Shown: positions 35,401 to 44,325 of the stretch, piece by piece
Layout: each line of letters starts with the position of its first letter
How positions within the stretch are numbered: position 1 is the first letter of the stretch
NCBI GenBank assembly: GCA_012800735.1
Contig: JAAZIU010000007.1
Span: 43,175 to 107,174 of the forward strand
Length of the DNA: 64,000 nucleotides
DNA from: Clostridiales bacterium
GTDB taxonomy: Bacteria > Bacillota > Clostridia > Oscillospirales > CAG-272
Reading direction: 5' to 3'
Program-made: the position numbers and the translations under genes
Notes under the pieces: generated by a model
Told to the model about the DNA's origin: nothing
The model's database searches: none
The model's input: only the letters and a program-made list of their open reading frames with translations

Positions 35401-36900
35401 ACGCTTATAGGCGACGGCCATGATATCCCCTTTGAGGTCTTCTTAGGCTTCAAGGGCGACAAGGAGCCGGACATCGACCTTAATTTCTCGGGAGATATTC
35501 AGGCGCAGGTTCATAAATACACCGAAGAGCTTTTCGGAGCGGAGAACGTTTTCCGCGCCGGTACCATAGGCACGCTCGCCGATAAAACCGCCTTCGGATT
35601 CGTAATGAAATACCTTGAGGGCAAGGGGTTTATGACAAACCGCGCGGAGATCGACCGTCTTGTAAAAGGCTGTGTCGGCGTCAAGCGGACAACCGGTCAG
35701 CATCCGGGCGGAATAGTCGTCATCCCGCGCGAATACGAAGTCACCGACTTTACCCCGGTGCAGCACCCAGCCGACGACGCAAGCTCCGGCGTTGTGACTA
35801 CCCACTTCGCGTTTACCTACCTGCACGAGACTATACTCAAGCTTGACGAGCTCGGGCATGATGTGCCGACAAAATACAAGATGCTGGAGAAATACACCGG
35901 CATTTCGGTGCTTGACACCGCAATGAACGATCCGGCAGTCTACGCCCTCTTTGAAAGTCCCGCGCCTTTGGGTCTTACATCGGACGATATCGGCTGTCCG
36001 CTCGGAACTTTGGGTCTTCCGGAAATGGGAACAAGGTTCGTTCAGCAGGTGCTTGTAGACGCGAAGCCGAAGAACTTCGCCGACCTGCTTCAGATATCGG
36101 GTATCACCCACGGAACCGGCGTCTGGGTCGGCAACGCGCAGGACCTTATCAAGGAAGGAATAACCGACCTTGCCGGCGCAATCGGAACCCGCGACTCAAT
36201 CATGCTGACGCTTATCCAAAAATACGGCGTTGATAATTCAATGGCGTTCAAGATAATGGAGATGGTGCGAAAGAACAAGCGGGGCGCGCCGATACCGGCC
36301 GACATGGTCGAGGCGATGCAGGAATGCGGAGTGCCGGAGTGGTACATCGACTCCTGCCGCAAAATCCGGTATATGTTCCCGAAAGCTCACGCCGCAGCCT
36401 ATGTAATGTCGGCGATACGCCTCGGATGGTACAAGGTCCACCGTCCGATGGAGTTTTACGCCGCTTTCCTCTCGGCGGCTCCCGGCGGCTTCGACGGAGA
36501 AATTGCCGGACGCGGCAGAAACGCCGTCCGCCGCGCCATGTCGGAAATCGAAAAGAAAGGCAACTCGGCAACAGCAAAGGAAAATGAGCTTTACACTACC
36601 TTCCAGCTTGTCAACGAGGCGATGGCGCGGAAGATTAAATTCCTGCCGGTCGATTTATACAAATCCGACGAACGGTATTTCCTGCCGGAAAACGGAGCGA
36701 TACGTATGCCGTTCAACTCGCTGCCCGGACTCGGCGACACCGCCGCAAAGTCGATAGCCGAAACGGCGAAGGAAAATCCCGAGCTTTCGAAGGAAGAACT
36801 CCGCCAGAAGGCGCAGCTATCAAAGTCGGTGATGGAGATATTGGAGCGGAACGGCGTTCTTGCAAACATGAGCGAAACAAATCAGATAACGCTGTTCTGA
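32458..36900 (+). CDS. polC: DNA polymerase III subunit alpha, PolC type
   Basis: Replicative polymerase of low-GC Gram-positives, 1480 residues. Order: N-terminal domains with an OB fold (about 250-370), PHP domain beginning HLHTQMSAMDS near residue 380, interrupted by a DnaQ-like proofreading exonuclease (FDIETTGLSS near 464 to about 640), then the PHP remainder, the zinc-finger part (CPKCRYCDFENE near 950 and CPKCGATL), the polymerase active-site region EPDIDLNFSGDIQ near 1003, and KAHAAAYV near 1308. A low-complexity Ala/Glu run (about 185-215) separates the N-terminal parts. Closes the pyrH-polC block, as in other Clostridia. Confidence 0.97.
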   Translation: MADKKQNSEPKRDFTFCFPRYTPPPALKPITDAAQDIRIRCDREKKIVEFTASFGCIFNKDDLYAIEEGIKEAYGLNIVRMIPQYPGELFSKDYLPQIITELYRIGSVSRGFFDDYEAFWEDDTLEIDVCCSNGGIELLCDARTPEYISGIIRSEFGLEYKVDIRQKENWQQNSDEFEQSIADQENQFRAEAAAAAARLAELAAAEAEKKVKEEAVKDDISKLPRVNTLNSDELIYEELENGVVKIGLMTFNVSGAKAVFGSEFDLSEPDPLRELNGPKQNAVVYGVVFNFDSKQIRRSGKVVTTFNITDNDSSLRVKLISDQNKADELMNAVSEGDAAALRGALKKDEFDGELTLNLSDIMKIESVGRADNAPEKRVELHLHTQMSAMDSTIPPDEAVKIAKAWGHKAVAITDHGNVQAFPIAMETAEKLGGIKVIYGMEGYFVDDTARAVYGECEEALDNEFVIFDIETTGLSSLHDKITEIGAVLMRDGEVKSRFSTFVDPQRHIPENITALTNITDEMVSGAPKDYEAVKSFLDWAGNRLLIAHNANFDTSFIRRVADENGFEFSNPYLDTVALSRFINPELSNHRLETLAEYFTLGDFGHHRADADAEMLGLIFSRMCEKLRREGINDLGAMQRVMSDKADPMKLRPYHIIILVKNKTGLKNLYKLVSRSYLDYFYRNPRIPKTLLDEHREGLILGSACQAGEFFTALMDNRSESDLIKIAKYYDYIEIQPLINNRFLINEGRVAGEDDLMALNRRAIEIADKAGVRVCATCDAHFLNPEDEIYRRILQAGMRFSDADSESALYLRTTDEMLREFSYLPPDVARKIVIENPNALADEIEEVRPIPKGTFTPKVEGADEELVRICRENARKLYGDPLPEIVSARMERELKSIIEHGFAALYIIAQKLVAYSESQGYLVGSRGSVGSSFVASLAGISEVNPLPPHRRCPKCRYCDFENEEKVGSGFDFKDIPCPKCGATLIGDGHDIPFEVFLGFKGDKEPDIDLNFSGDIQAQVHKYTEELFGAENVFRAGTIGTLADKTAFGFVMKYLEGKGFMTNRAEIDRLVKGCVGVKRTTGQHPGGIVVIPREYEVTDFTPVQHPADDASSGVVTTHFAFTYLHETILKLDELGHDVPTKYKMLEKYTGISVLDTAMNDPAVYALFESPAPLGLTSDDIGCPLGTLGLPEMGTRFVQQVLVDAKPKNFADLLQISGITHGTGVWVGNAQDLIKEGITDLAGAIGTRDSIMLTLIQKYGVDNSMAFKIMEMVRKNKRGAPIPADMVEAMQECGVPEWYIDSCRKIRYMFPKAHAAAYVMSAIRLGWYKVHRPMEFYAAFLSAAPGGFDGEIAGRGRNAVRRAMSEIEKKGNSATAKENELYTTFQLVNEAMARKIKFLPVDLYKSDERYFLPENGAIRMPFNSLPGLGDTAAKSIAETAKENPELSKEELRQKAQLSKSVMEILERNGVLANMSETNQITLF

Positions 36901-36973
36901 CATATCTTTATTCTTTTTGGTATATTAGCCAACGGCTTGCTTTTCGCGAATATATTTTTGTGAGATTTCCGAA

Positions 36974-37002
36974 TTGACTTTAGTGTGATAATGTGTTATC
37001 AT
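36974..37002 (+). promoter_or_regulatory. Promoter of the his operon with overlapping palindrome
   Basis: TTGACT (36974-36979), 17 bases, TATCAT (36997-37002). The inverted repeat TGATAA-TGTG-TTATCA (36985-37000) covers the spacer and part of the -10, as an operator would. The leader is about 37 bases, too short for a T-box. Confidence 0.65.
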
Positions 37003-37045
37003 ATTAGTACGCTAAAATACAAGAACACACAATACAGGTTATACT

Positions 37046-38266
37046 ATGTCAAAAAACAACCGCAGCGTGCCGGAAGGCACCCGCGATATCATCTTTTCCG
37101 AAGCAAGGCTTGAGCGGGATATCTCGGAAAGACTTGCCGAGGTATTCGAAGCAGCCGGCTTTTCCGAAATCAGAACCCCGGCGGTCGAGTATTACGACGT
37201 CTTTGACTATCCCGGCCAGGCGATATCTCAGGACGAAATGTACAAACTAACCGACAGCAGCGGAAATCTCATCGTCATGAGAGCCGACAACACAACTCCC
37301 GTCGCCCGCATAGCCGCAACAAGGCTTCAGTCGGAACGGTTGCCGCTCATGATACGTTACTGCCAGAACGTCTGGCGCATCAGCCGCGGCTATTCCGGCC
37401 GCCGCTCGGAGATTTTGCAGTCGGGCGCCGAGCTTATCGGCGCAGGCGGGATGAAGGGCGACCTTATCTGCCTTTCCCTCGCTCTCGACGCGCTCAGATC
37501 ATTGGGCGCCGAATATAAGTTAGAGCTGGGCTGCGTCGGTTATTACGACGCGCTGATTCGTTCCCTTCCCTTGACCGATGAGGAAAAGTCGGAAGTCAGA
37601 AGATACGTCGACGCGAAAAACACCGTTAAGCTTGCCGCCATCGGGCGAAAGCTGCGCGGTTCCGGCACCGCCGAGGGCTTCGACCGCATCCGCAGACTGC
37701 CGCTTCTATACGGCGGCGGCGAGATCTTCAAAGAAGCCGAAGCGCTTGCTCATGACAACGAGGGGGCTCTCGGAGCTTTAGGATACCTGCGCGGGCTTTA
37801 CGACGCGCTCTGTTCCGCCGGATTCGGCGACAGGGTGATAATCGACCTCGGCATGGTTCATTCTATTGACTACTACACCGGTACGCTTTTCGCCGGATAT
37901 ATCGAAGGCGCCGGAGAGCCGGTGCTGCGAGGCGGCCGCTACGACAATCTGATAGACAACTTCGGGCGAGAAAACATCCCTGCGATAGGATTTGCGATAA
38001 ACGTCAGCCTTGCCGCCGACGCGCTGAGAAGCAGCGCAGATGCGGAAGCCGCGCCGGATGTAATAATCCATTTCGGCGGCGAAGACATAAAAGAAGCGCT
38101 GAAACAGGCGGACATGCTCCGACGTGACGGACTTTGCGCGGCGCTTTCCTGCTTTGATGCTCTCGCTCAGACGATCGATTTTGCCCGGGAGCGCGGCATA
38201 AAGAAAGCGATCATCATCGAAAACGGCGACGCAAGAACGGTTGAAGTCGGAAAGGAGGCGGAATAA
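37046..38266 (+). CDS. hisZ: ATP phosphoribosyltransferase regulatory subunit
   Basis: Histidyl-tRNA-synthetase-like protein without synthetase activity that partners the short HisG. GTRDIIFSEARLERDI and RTPAVEYYDVFDYPG are the class II synthetase-like start, MRADNTTPVARIAA the motif 2 region, and IDYYTGTLFAGY and GGRYDNLIDNFG the later ones. Its presence next to a 211-residue HisG and the lack of an anticodon-binding domain fit HisZ rather than HisS. The stop overlaps the hisG start (TAATG). Confidence 0.93.
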   Translation: MSKNNRSVPEGTRDIIFSEARLERDISERLAEVFEAAGFSEIRTPAVEYYDVFDYPGQAISQDEMYKLTDSSGNLIVMRADNTTPVARIAATRLQSERLPLMIRYCQNVWRISRGYSGRRSEILQSGAELIGAGGMKGDLICLSLALDALRSLGAEYKLELGCVGYYDALIRSLPLTDEEKSEVRRYVDAKNTVKLAAIGRKLRGSGTAEGFDRIRRLPLLYGGGEIFKEAEALAHDNEGALGALGYLRGLYDALCSAGFGDRVIIDLGMVHSIDYYTGTLFAGYIEGAGEPVLRGGRYDNLIDNFGRENIPAIGFAINVSLAADALRSSADAEAAPDVIIHFGGEDIKEALKQADMLRRDGLCAALSCFDALAQTIDFARERGIKKAIIIENGDARTVEVGKEAE

Positions 38267-38901
38267 TGATACGGATGGCGCTTACAAAAGGGCGGATCGA
38301 AGAAAAGGCGCTTGAAATGCTCACCGCCTGCGGATACGATCTTTCTTCCCTTTCTCCGGAAAATCGCGGGCGCAAGCTGCTTTTCCGCGCGGAAAACGCT
38401 CCGCTTGAGATAGTTCTGGCAAAGTCCGCCGATGTCATTACCTATGTCAGCCACGGCGTCTGCGACTGCGGGATAGTCGGGGAGGACACTATTATGGAGT
38501 CGGACGGGCGGTTTTATGAGCTGCTCGACCTGAATTTCAGCCGCTGCCGCTTCGCCCTTGCGGGACCTGTCGGAAAGTATCAAAGCTTCATTTCCGGCTA
38601 CGGTCACAAGGTAATCGCGTCGAAATATCCCGCCGTGACGAAAAGTTACTTTGAGGGACGCGGCTTTGACGTCGAAATAGTAAAAATCGAAGGTTCGGTT
38701 GAGCTTGCTCCTATTCTGGGGCTTTCCGACGCAATCGTCGATATCGTCGAGACCGGCTCTACCTTAAAAGCGAACGGACTTGAAGTCTGGGAGGAAGTCG
38801 CCGACGTTTCGGCGCGGCTGATAGCCAACACGGTATCGGTCAAGATGAAAAAAAGCGACCTCGATTCGCTTATGTCAAAGCTTAGAACGCAGATCAAGTG
38901 A
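38266..38901 (+). CDS. hisG: ATP phosphoribosyltransferase, short form
   Basis: First step of histidine synthesis: PRPP plus ATP. 211 residues, the short HisG that needs HisZ. Seen: RMALTKGRIEEKALEML, the DVITYVSHGVCDCGIVGEDT substrate region (the glycines and acidic residues of the PRPP site) and DIVETGSTLKANGL, the PRPP loop. No C-terminal regulatory domain. Translationally coupled to hisZ. Confidence 0.95.
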   Translation: MIRMALTKGRIEEKALEMLTACGYDLSSLSPENRGRKLLFRAENAPLEIVLAKSADVITYVSHGVCDCGIVGEDTIMESDGRFYELLDLNFSRCRFALAGPVGKYQSFISGYGHKVIASKYPAVTKSYFEGRGFDVEIVKIEGSVELAPILGLSDAIVDIVETGSTLKANGLEVWEEVADVSARLIANTVSVKMKKSDLDSLMSKLRTQIK

Positions 38902-38908
38902 GAATGCA

Positions 38909-40198
38909 ATGCTGAAAAGATATACTAAAGAAAACATCTCCCTGCTGCTTCAAAAGTTAGGGGAGCGCGCCGATAATATCCCGCAAAAGGTACTCGAAAC
39001 GGTAAATGAGGTTATTTCCGCCATCCGAAAAGACGGCGACGCCGCGCTCCGAAAATTCACTCTTGAGTTTGACGGAGTCGCGCTTGACAGCCTCTATCTT
39101 ACCGACAAAGAAGCCGAAGAGGCGCTTGCTAAGCTGCCCGACGGGCTTTATGAGACGATGGAGCGGGCGGCGGCCAACATCCGCGCTTTTCATGAAAGAC
39201 AGCGGGAGGAGGGCTTTATCAGCGCCCGTCCCGGACGGGTCACCGGTCAGCGGGTATTGCCGCTGCGGCGGGTCGGAATGTATGTGCCGGGAGGGACGGC
39301 GGCTTATCCGAGTTCGGTTCTGATGAATGCGATTCCGGCGAAAGTCGCGGGAGTTCCCGAACTCATCATGGCAACGCCGCCGAAAAAAGAAGGACTAAAT
39401 CCCGCCGTCGTCGCGGCGGCGAAGATTGCCGGAGTTGACAAGATACTGCTCGCCGGCGGCGCTCAGGTCATCGCCGCGCTCGCCTACGGCACCGAAAGCG
39501 TAAAAAAAGTCGACAAAATTGTCGGTCCCGGCAACGATTACGTCGCTACCGCAAAGCGGCTCGTTTACGGCGCGGTCGATATCGATATGATCGCCGGCCC
39601 TTCCGAAGTGCTGATTATCGCCGACGAGACTGCAAATCCCGCTTATGTAGCCGCCGACCTAATGTCGCAGGCGGAGCATGACCCCCGCGCCGCCGCAGTT
39701 CTGATAACGACCGACGAAAAGCTCGCCGACAAAGTCGACTGTGAGCTGAAGCGGCAGATTTCTTTGCTGCCCCGCGCAGAGACGATTAAAAAATCCCTCG
39801 GCGAATTCGGCGCGGTCGTGATTATTGATACCATCGACGAAGCGGTCGCTTTGTCAAACGAGATTGCGCCGGAACACCTTGAGCTTTCGATAGCCGACCC
39901 GTTCTCGAAATTAGGGCTTGTCGAAAACGCCGGCTCGGTATTTTTAGGACACGACACGCCGGAACCGTTGGGCGACTATTACGCCGGTCCGAACCACGTT
40001 TTGCCGACGAACGGCACCGCCCGATTCGCGTCGGCGCTCTCGGTTTCTTCATTTGTAAAACGCTCGAGTTATCTTTGTTATGACAGAGCCAGCCTGCTCG
40101 AAGACGCCGACGATATTATCAGGTTTGCCGAAGCCGAGGGGCTGGGAGCGCACGCAAATTCGATAAGACAGAGGTTGAATAAAGATGAAAACGCCTGA
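38909..40198 (+). CDS. hisD: Histidinol dehydrogenase
   Basis: Zinc and NAD-dependent oxidation of histidinol to histidine, the final two steps. GMYVPGGTAAYPSSVLMNAI, KIVGPGNDYVATAKRLVYG and AGPSEVLIIADETA are the family signatures; SQAEHDPRAAAVLIT and IAPEHLEL supply the zinc-site His/Gln residues. 429 residues, normal. It overlaps hisC by 14 bases. Confidence 0.96.
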   Translation: MLKRYTKENISLLLQKLGERADNIPQKVLETVNEVISAIRKDGDAALRKFTLEFDGVALDSLYLTDKEAEEALAKLPDGLYETMERAAANIRAFHERQREEGFISARPGRVTGQRVLPLRRVGMYVPGGTAAYPSSVLMNAIPAKVAGVPELIMATPPKKEGLNPAVVAAAKIAGVDKILLAGGAQVIAALAYGTESVKKVDKIVGPGNDYVATAKRLVYGAVDIDMIAGPSEVLIIADETANPAYVAADLMSQAEHDPRAAAVLITTDEKLADKVDCELKRQISLLPRAETIKKSLGEFGAVVIIDTIDEAVALSNEIAPEHLELSIADPFSKLGLVENAGSVFLGHDTPEPLGDYYAGPNHVLPTNGTARFASALSVSSFVKRSSYLCYDRASLLEDADDIIRFAEAEGLGAHANSIRQRLNKDENA

Positions 40199-41288
40199 CG
40201 CCGCCGGTTTTCTTTCCGAAAAAATCAATAATATCGCCGAATATCAGCCGAATCTCGAGATATTGCCGATAAGGCTCGATGCGAACGAAAGCCCTTTTAC
40301 GCTGTCCGACGCACTTAGAGCCGATTTTGCCGGATATATCGCCGGGGCGGAGTTTAATCGCTACCCCGACCCATTGGCCGGGGATATCATCGCCGAGTAC
40401 GGCGCCGCTTACGGCGTTCCGGCGGAAAATCTCGTCTGCTCAAACGGTTCGGACGAGATGATATCGATAATCTGCGCCTCCTTTCTTTCAAAGGGGGAGA
40501 AAGCGGTATTCCTGCGTCCCGACTTTTCGATGTATGAGTTCTACTCGTCGCTTGCCGAAGTCGATGTTTCCGTTTATCAAAAGCCGGACGGATATTCGAT
40601 TTGTTTTGACAGCCTTGAAGCGCAGATAAAGTCAGTCGGCGCAAGGCTTGTTATCTTTTCAAACCCCTGCAACCCAACCGGCGTGATGTATCCGAGAGAG
40701 CAACTTCTCGGATTTGTCCGCCGGGTTGCGGAACTCGGCGCGGTATGCGTGGTTGACGAAGCGTATATGGATTTTGCCCGGACCGACGAGTCGCTGATGA
40801 AGCCGGAACTGCTTTTAAGCGAGCCGAATCTAATCGTGCTTCGCACTTTGTCGAAATTAGGGCTTGCCGGACTTCGATTGGGATTCGCCGCGGCAAACGA
40901 GACGCTTATCCGAGGGATTAAAAAGGTCAAAAGCCCGTATAACGTAAACTCGGCTTCTCAGGCGATGGGCGCGCTTGCGCTCCGCCGATTCGATGAATTC
41001 CGCAAAAACGCGGCGAAAATCCGCGAGGGAACGGCGGCGCTTTATTCGGCGCTTCTGCCGTTTTCGGATAGTTTGGGCTTTAAAGTCTCGGAATCGGATG
41101 CGAATTTCGTATTTCTCCGCTTCAACAACCCCGCCGCTCCGCGGAAAATCCACGGCGAGCTTTTGAAGCGCGGAATTTCGGTTCGGCTGTTTGCCGGACT
41201 TTCCGCCTTGCGCATCACCTGCGGCGCTGAAGAAGAAAACGCCGCGTTAATCACCGCGATAAAACAGATATCAGCCGACATGAGGTGA
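40185..41288 (+). CDS. hisC: Histidinol-phosphate aminotransferase
   Basis: PLP-dependent class I/II aminotransferase. RLDANESPF at the N-terminus, NRYPDP, the CSNGSDEMI PLP-phosphate region, FSNPCNPTG, VVDEAYMDF, and the PLP lysine in LRTLSKLGLAGLRLG. 367 residues. The start lies inside the end of hisD; hisB follows 4 bases after the stop. Confidence 0.95.
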   Translation: MKTPDAAGFLSEKINNIAEYQPNLEILPIRLDANESPFTLSDALRADFAGYIAGAEFNRYPDPLAGDIIAEYGAAYGVPAENLVCSNGSDEMISIICASFLSKGEKAVFLRPDFSMYEFYSSLAEVDVSVYQKPDGYSICFDSLEAQIKSVGARLVIFSNPCNPTGVMYPREQLLGFVRRVAELGAVCVVDEAYMDFARTDESLMKPELLLSEPNLIVLRTLSKLGLAGLRLGFAAANETLIRGIKKVKSPYNVNSASQAMGALALRRFDEFRKNAAKIREGTAALYSALLPFSDSLGFKVSESDANFVFLRFNNPAAPRKIHGELLKRGISVRLFAGLSALRITCGAEEENAALITAIKQISADMR

Positions 41289-41292
41289 AATT

Positions 41293-41913
41293 ATGCCGAC
41301 AAATAACATAAATAACGGTGAAAAAAAGGTCCGCTCCGCTTCCCTTGCCCGCAAAACCAAAGAGACGCAGATTTCGATGTCGCTTGAACTCGACCGGGAA
41401 AAAGGCGGATTTTGCGGCAGTTCGGGAATCGGCTTTTTCGACCACATGCTCAACTCCTTCGCCGTTCACGGCGGGTTTGCGATAAATCTCGAAATGGAAG
41501 GCGATCTTGAAGTCGACGGGCATCATTCGGTTGAGGATGTCGGGATTGTGCTGGGCAAGCTTTTCTGTGATGTTCTGGGCGATCGCGCGGGCATTGCGCG
41601 GTTCGGGCTGTCATACGTGCCGATGGACGAAGCGCTTGCAAGGGCGGTAATCGACATCAGCGGGAGGCCTTATCTCGTGTTTGACGCGAAGTTCAAAACC
41701 GAACGTATCGGGGAGTTTGACACCTGCCTTGCCGTCGAATTTTTCCGCGCGCTTGCCTTTAACATGGGCGCAACGCTGCACCTGAAACTCGAATACTCGG
41801 AAAACGACCACCACGCCGTCGAAGCGCTGTTCAAAAGCGCCGCGAGGGCGATTTCCGCCGCGGCAAAAGAAACCGGAGTTGACGCGCCGCTGTCGGCGAA
41901 AGGAACGCTTTGA
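41293..41913 (+). CDS. hisB: Imidazoleglycerol-phosphate dehydratase
   Basis: Dehydrates imidazole-glycerol phosphate. Single-domain enzyme (206 residues) without the phosphatase fusion found in enterics. Metal-ligand motifs GFFDHMLNSFAVHGG, DGHHSVEDVGI and ENDHHAVEALFK are all present. The C-terminus ends APLSAKGTL, matching the usual S-T-K-G ending, so the gene is complete. The stop is one base before the ATG of the hisH stub. Confidence 0.95.
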   Translation: MPTNNINNGEKKVRSASLARKTKETQISMSLELDREKGGFCGSSGIGFFDHMLNSFAVHGGFAINLEMEGDLEVDGHHSVEDVGIVLGKLFCDVLGDRAGIARFGLSYVPMDEALARAVIDISGRPYLVFDAKFKTERIGEFDTCLAVEFFRALAFNMGATLHLKLEYSENDHHAVEALFKSAARAISAAAKETGVDAPLSAKGTL

Positions 41914-41914
41914 T

Positions 41915-42001
41915 ATGTCGCTTATGGGAACGCAGTTTCATCCGGAAAAAAGCGGCGAATGCGGCATGAAGATTCTTAAAATTTTCTGTTCAATGGTGTA
42001 A
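41915..42001 (+). pseudogene. hisH: HisH glutaminase remnant (28 codons, C-terminus only)
   Basis: ATG at 41915 to TAA at 41999-42001 encodes 28 residues containing MGTQFHPEKSGECGMKILK, the universal end of HisH. It keeps the His and Glu of the glutaminase triad (QFHPE) but the catalytic cysteine and about 170 preceding residues are gone. Flanking genes are intact and the normal hisB-hisH-hisA order is preserved, so an internal deletion of roughly 500 bases is the simplest explanation. It would not work as a glutaminase. An assembly error is also possible. Confidence 0.85.
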
Positions 42002-42003
42002 AC

Positions 42004-42750
42004 ATGATTATAATACCCGCGATAGACCTTATCGGCGGACAATGCGTCCGCCTCCGGCGCGGCGACTACGGTACAGCCGAAAAGGTCGCCGCCGATCCCT
42101 TTGAAACGCTCGACGGCTTCATCGCCGCCGGGGCGGAATATCTGCATATTGTAGACCTCGACGGCGCAAAAAGCGGAATTCCTACAAATGACAGGCTGAT
42201 TCGGGAGATTATCCGGCGCTCGTCGATCCCTGTTGAAGTCGGCGGCGGGATACGAAACTACGAAAGCGCGAAGATATACATTGACGCCGGATGCGGCCGG
42301 GTGATAATCGGTTCCGCCGCGCTGCATCATCCGGAACTTGTCGAAAGGCTCGTCAATGATTTCGGGGATAAAATCGCGGTCGGCATCGACTCAATGCATG
42401 GCCGGGTAAAAACATCCGGCTGGCTTGAAGATTCCGACGCAACTACCAAAGAGCTTGCGCTTCGCATGGAGAGCGCGGGGGTGAAGACGATGATATTCAC
42501 CGATATTTCCCGCGACGGAATGCTGACGGGACCGGATATCGAGGGGCTTGCGAAAATAAGCGCCGTTTTAAGCGCCGATACCGCCGTTATAGCCTCCGGC
42601 GGCATATCCTGCATCGACGACATAGCAAAGCTCGCGGAACTTGACATTTACGGGGCGATTACCGGAAAAGCCATATACAGCGGCGCTCTGGACCTTGCCG
42701 AAGCGGTCGCGCTTACCAAATCTATAAAAGAACGGAAGACGAAATCATGA
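42004..42750 (+). CDS. hisA: Phosphoribosylformimino-5-aminoimidazole carboxamide ribotide isomerase
   Basis: TIM-barrel isomerase of histidine synthesis. [15 protein letters not shown] at the start, [21 protein letters not shown] and [14 protein letters not shown] give the active-site aspartates and phosphate sites of the duplicated half-barrels. 248 residues. The ATG is two bases after the hisH stub and the stop overlaps hisF by 4 bases. Confidence 0.96.
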   Translation: MIIIPAIDLIGGQCVRLRRGDYGTAEKVAADPFETLDGFIAAGAEYLHIVDLDGAKSGIPTNDRLIREIIRRSSIPVEVGGGIRNYESAKIYIDAGCGRVIIGSAALHHPELVERLVNDFGDKIAVGIDSMHGRVKTSGWLEDSDATTKELALRMESAGVKTMIFTDISRDGMLTGPDIEGLAKISAVLSADTAVIASGGISCIDDIAKLAELDIYGAITGKAIYSGALDLAEAVALTKSIKERKTKS

Positions 42751-43520
42751 GCGAAGAAAAAATCACGCTGACAAAGCGGATAATTCCCTGCCTTGACCTG
42801 AAAGACGGGCGGGTGGTAAAGGGTGTAAAATTTGAGGGGCTGCGCGATGCGGGCGATCCAGTTGAGTGCGCGAAGGCTTACAACGACCAAGGGGCGGATG
42901 AAATCTGCTTTCTCGACATAACCGCGACGCAGGAACACCGACGCACAATATTTGATGTAATCGAGCGCGCCGCGTCCGAGGTATTCATTCCGCTTACTGT
43001 CGGCGGCGGCATACGGACGCTTGACGACTTCCGCGAAATACTTCGCTGCGGGGCGGACAAGGTTTCGGTAAACAGCGCCGCCGTCGCCGATCCGTCGCTT
43101 ATCTCCCGCGCCGCAGATGTGTTCGGAACTCAATGCGTCGTCTGCGCGATCGACGCTAAGCGGGTCGACGGAGTTTTCCGGGTATTTGTCGAAGGCGGAC
43201 GCCGGGACACCGGGCTTGACGCTGTCGAATGGGCGAAAGAAGCCGAAAGGCGCGGGGCGGGCGAGATTCTGCTGACATCGATGGACACCGACGGGGTTAA
43301 GGGCGGATATGACCTGCCATTGACAAAATCGGTTTCCGATGCGGTTAAGATTCCGGTTGTCGCGTCCGGCGGGGCGGGCAAGCCGGAGGACTTTTACGAC
43401 GCCTTTCTCATAGGCGGCGCTTCGGCGGCGCTCGCCGCTTCCCTCTTTCATTTCAGGGAGCTTGAAATCGCCGACCTTAAAAACTACCTCAAATCCCGCG
43501 GCATAGAGGTGCGGATATGA
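42747..43520 (+). CDS. hisF: Imidazole glycerol phosphate synthase, cyclase subunit
   Basis: Normally forms a complex with HisH, which supplies ammonia. Barrel motifs: [54 protein letters not shown] and [13 protein letters not shown]. 257 residues with both catalytic aspartates (D in CLDLKDG and in TSMDTDG). Since the adjacent hisH is reduced to a stub, it would have to use free ammonia or a HisH from elsewhere. Confidence 0.96.
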   Translation: MSEEKITLTKRIIPCLDLKDGRVVKGVKFEGLRDAGDPVECAKAYNDQGADEICFLDITATQEHRRTIFDVIERAASEVFIPLTVGGGIRTLDDFREILRCGADKVSVNSAAVADPSLISRAADVFGTQCVVCAIDAKRVDGVFRVFVEGGRRDTGLDAVEWAKEAERRGAGEILLTSMDTDGVKGGYDLPLTKSVSDAVKIPVVASGGAGKPEDFYDAFLIGGASAALAASLFHFRELEIADLKNYLKSRGIEVRI

Positions 43521-43858
43521 GCACTGACCTTTCCCGCTTTTTTGAAAAGTCGGAGCTTATCCCGGCAATAATTCAGGATTTTGAGTCGGGTGAGGTTCTG
43601 ATGCTGGCTTATATGAATCTTGAATCGCTTAAATTGACTTGCGAGACCGGGAAGACATGGTTTTACAGCCGGTCGCGGCGGAAGCTATGGAACAAGGGGG
43701 AAACTTCCGGACATTTTCAATATGTTAAGGAAATAAGATACGACTGCGACTGCGACACATTGCTTATAAAAGTTCGGCAGGAAGGCGCCGCCTGCCACAC
43801 CGGCAGCTATTCCTGCTTCTTTTCCGAGCTTGAAGAATACAAAAAAACGGAGGACTGA
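43517..43858 (+). CDS. hisI: Phosphoribosyl-AMP cyclohydrolase
   Basis: Opens the adenine ring in histidine synthesis; zinc enzyme. [32 protein letters not shown] and the metal motif [15 protein letters not shown] followed by [11 protein letters not shown]. 113 residues, the standalone form; HisE is separate. It overlaps hisF by four bases. Confidence 0.95.
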   Translation: MSTDLSRFFEKSELIPAIIQDFESGEVLMLAYMNLESLKLTCETGKTWFYSRSRRKLWNKGETSGHFQYVKEIRYDCDCDTLLIKVRQEGAACHTGSYSCFFSELEEYKKTED

Positions 43859-43859
43859 G

Positions 43860-44183
43860 ATGGACATACTTAAGCAGCTTTACGACATGGCGCTTGAGCG
43901 GCGGAAGAATCCCGCCGAGGGAAGCTATACCTGCTACCTTTTCGAACAGGGGATCGACAAGATCTGCAAAAAGATCGGAGAGGAATCGGCGGAAACGATA
44001 ATCGCGGCGAAAAACGGCTCGCCCGAGGAGCTTAAAAACGAGATATCCGATCTTATCTACCACCTTGCCGTTCTTATGGCGGAGGCGCGTGTTTCATACG
44101 ACGATGTAAAGGAAGAGCTTGAGCGGCGGTCGCAGAAAACCGGCAACCTGAAGCCGCAGAAAAAGACCGACCGGAACAGCTGA
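43860..44183 (+). CDS. hisE: Phosphoribosyl-ATP pyrophosphatase
   Basis: MazG-like all-alpha enzyme for the second step of histidine synthesis. GSYTCYLFEQGIDKICKKIG and EESAETIIAAKN with EISDLIYHLAVLMA carry the acidic metal-binding residues. The ATG at 43860 follows a GGAGG site by 6 bases and sits one base after hisI. 107 residues. Last gene of the operon; I see no strong hairpin after it. Confidence 0.94.
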   Translation: MDILKQLYDMALERRKNPAEGSYTCYLFEQGIDKICKKIGEESAETIIAAKNGSPEELKNEISDLIYHLAVLMAEARVSYDDVKEELERRSQKTGNLKPQKKTDRNS

Positions 44184-44228
44184 CGGATAGAATTAATTTA
44201 TATTTTTGTTAAAAAACACCTCCGTCTA

Positions 44229-44257
44229 TTGCAAAATTTCGCTGTTTGTGGTATAAT
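44229..44257 (+). promoter_or_regulatory. Promoter of secG
   Basis: TTGCAA (44229-44234), 17 bases, TATAAT (44252-44257), extended by TGTGG, the same extended -10 as rpsB. Confidence 0.78.
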
Positions 44258-44325
44258 ATATAAAATTGAACAGCGGCGCCCATTTTTCGGAAAGCGCATC
44301 GCTTATATCGGAGGAATTCTCTATA

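Noticed and set aside
37003..37045. T-box leader for the his operon
   Set aside because: Only about 40 bases between promoter and start; a T-box needs well over 150.
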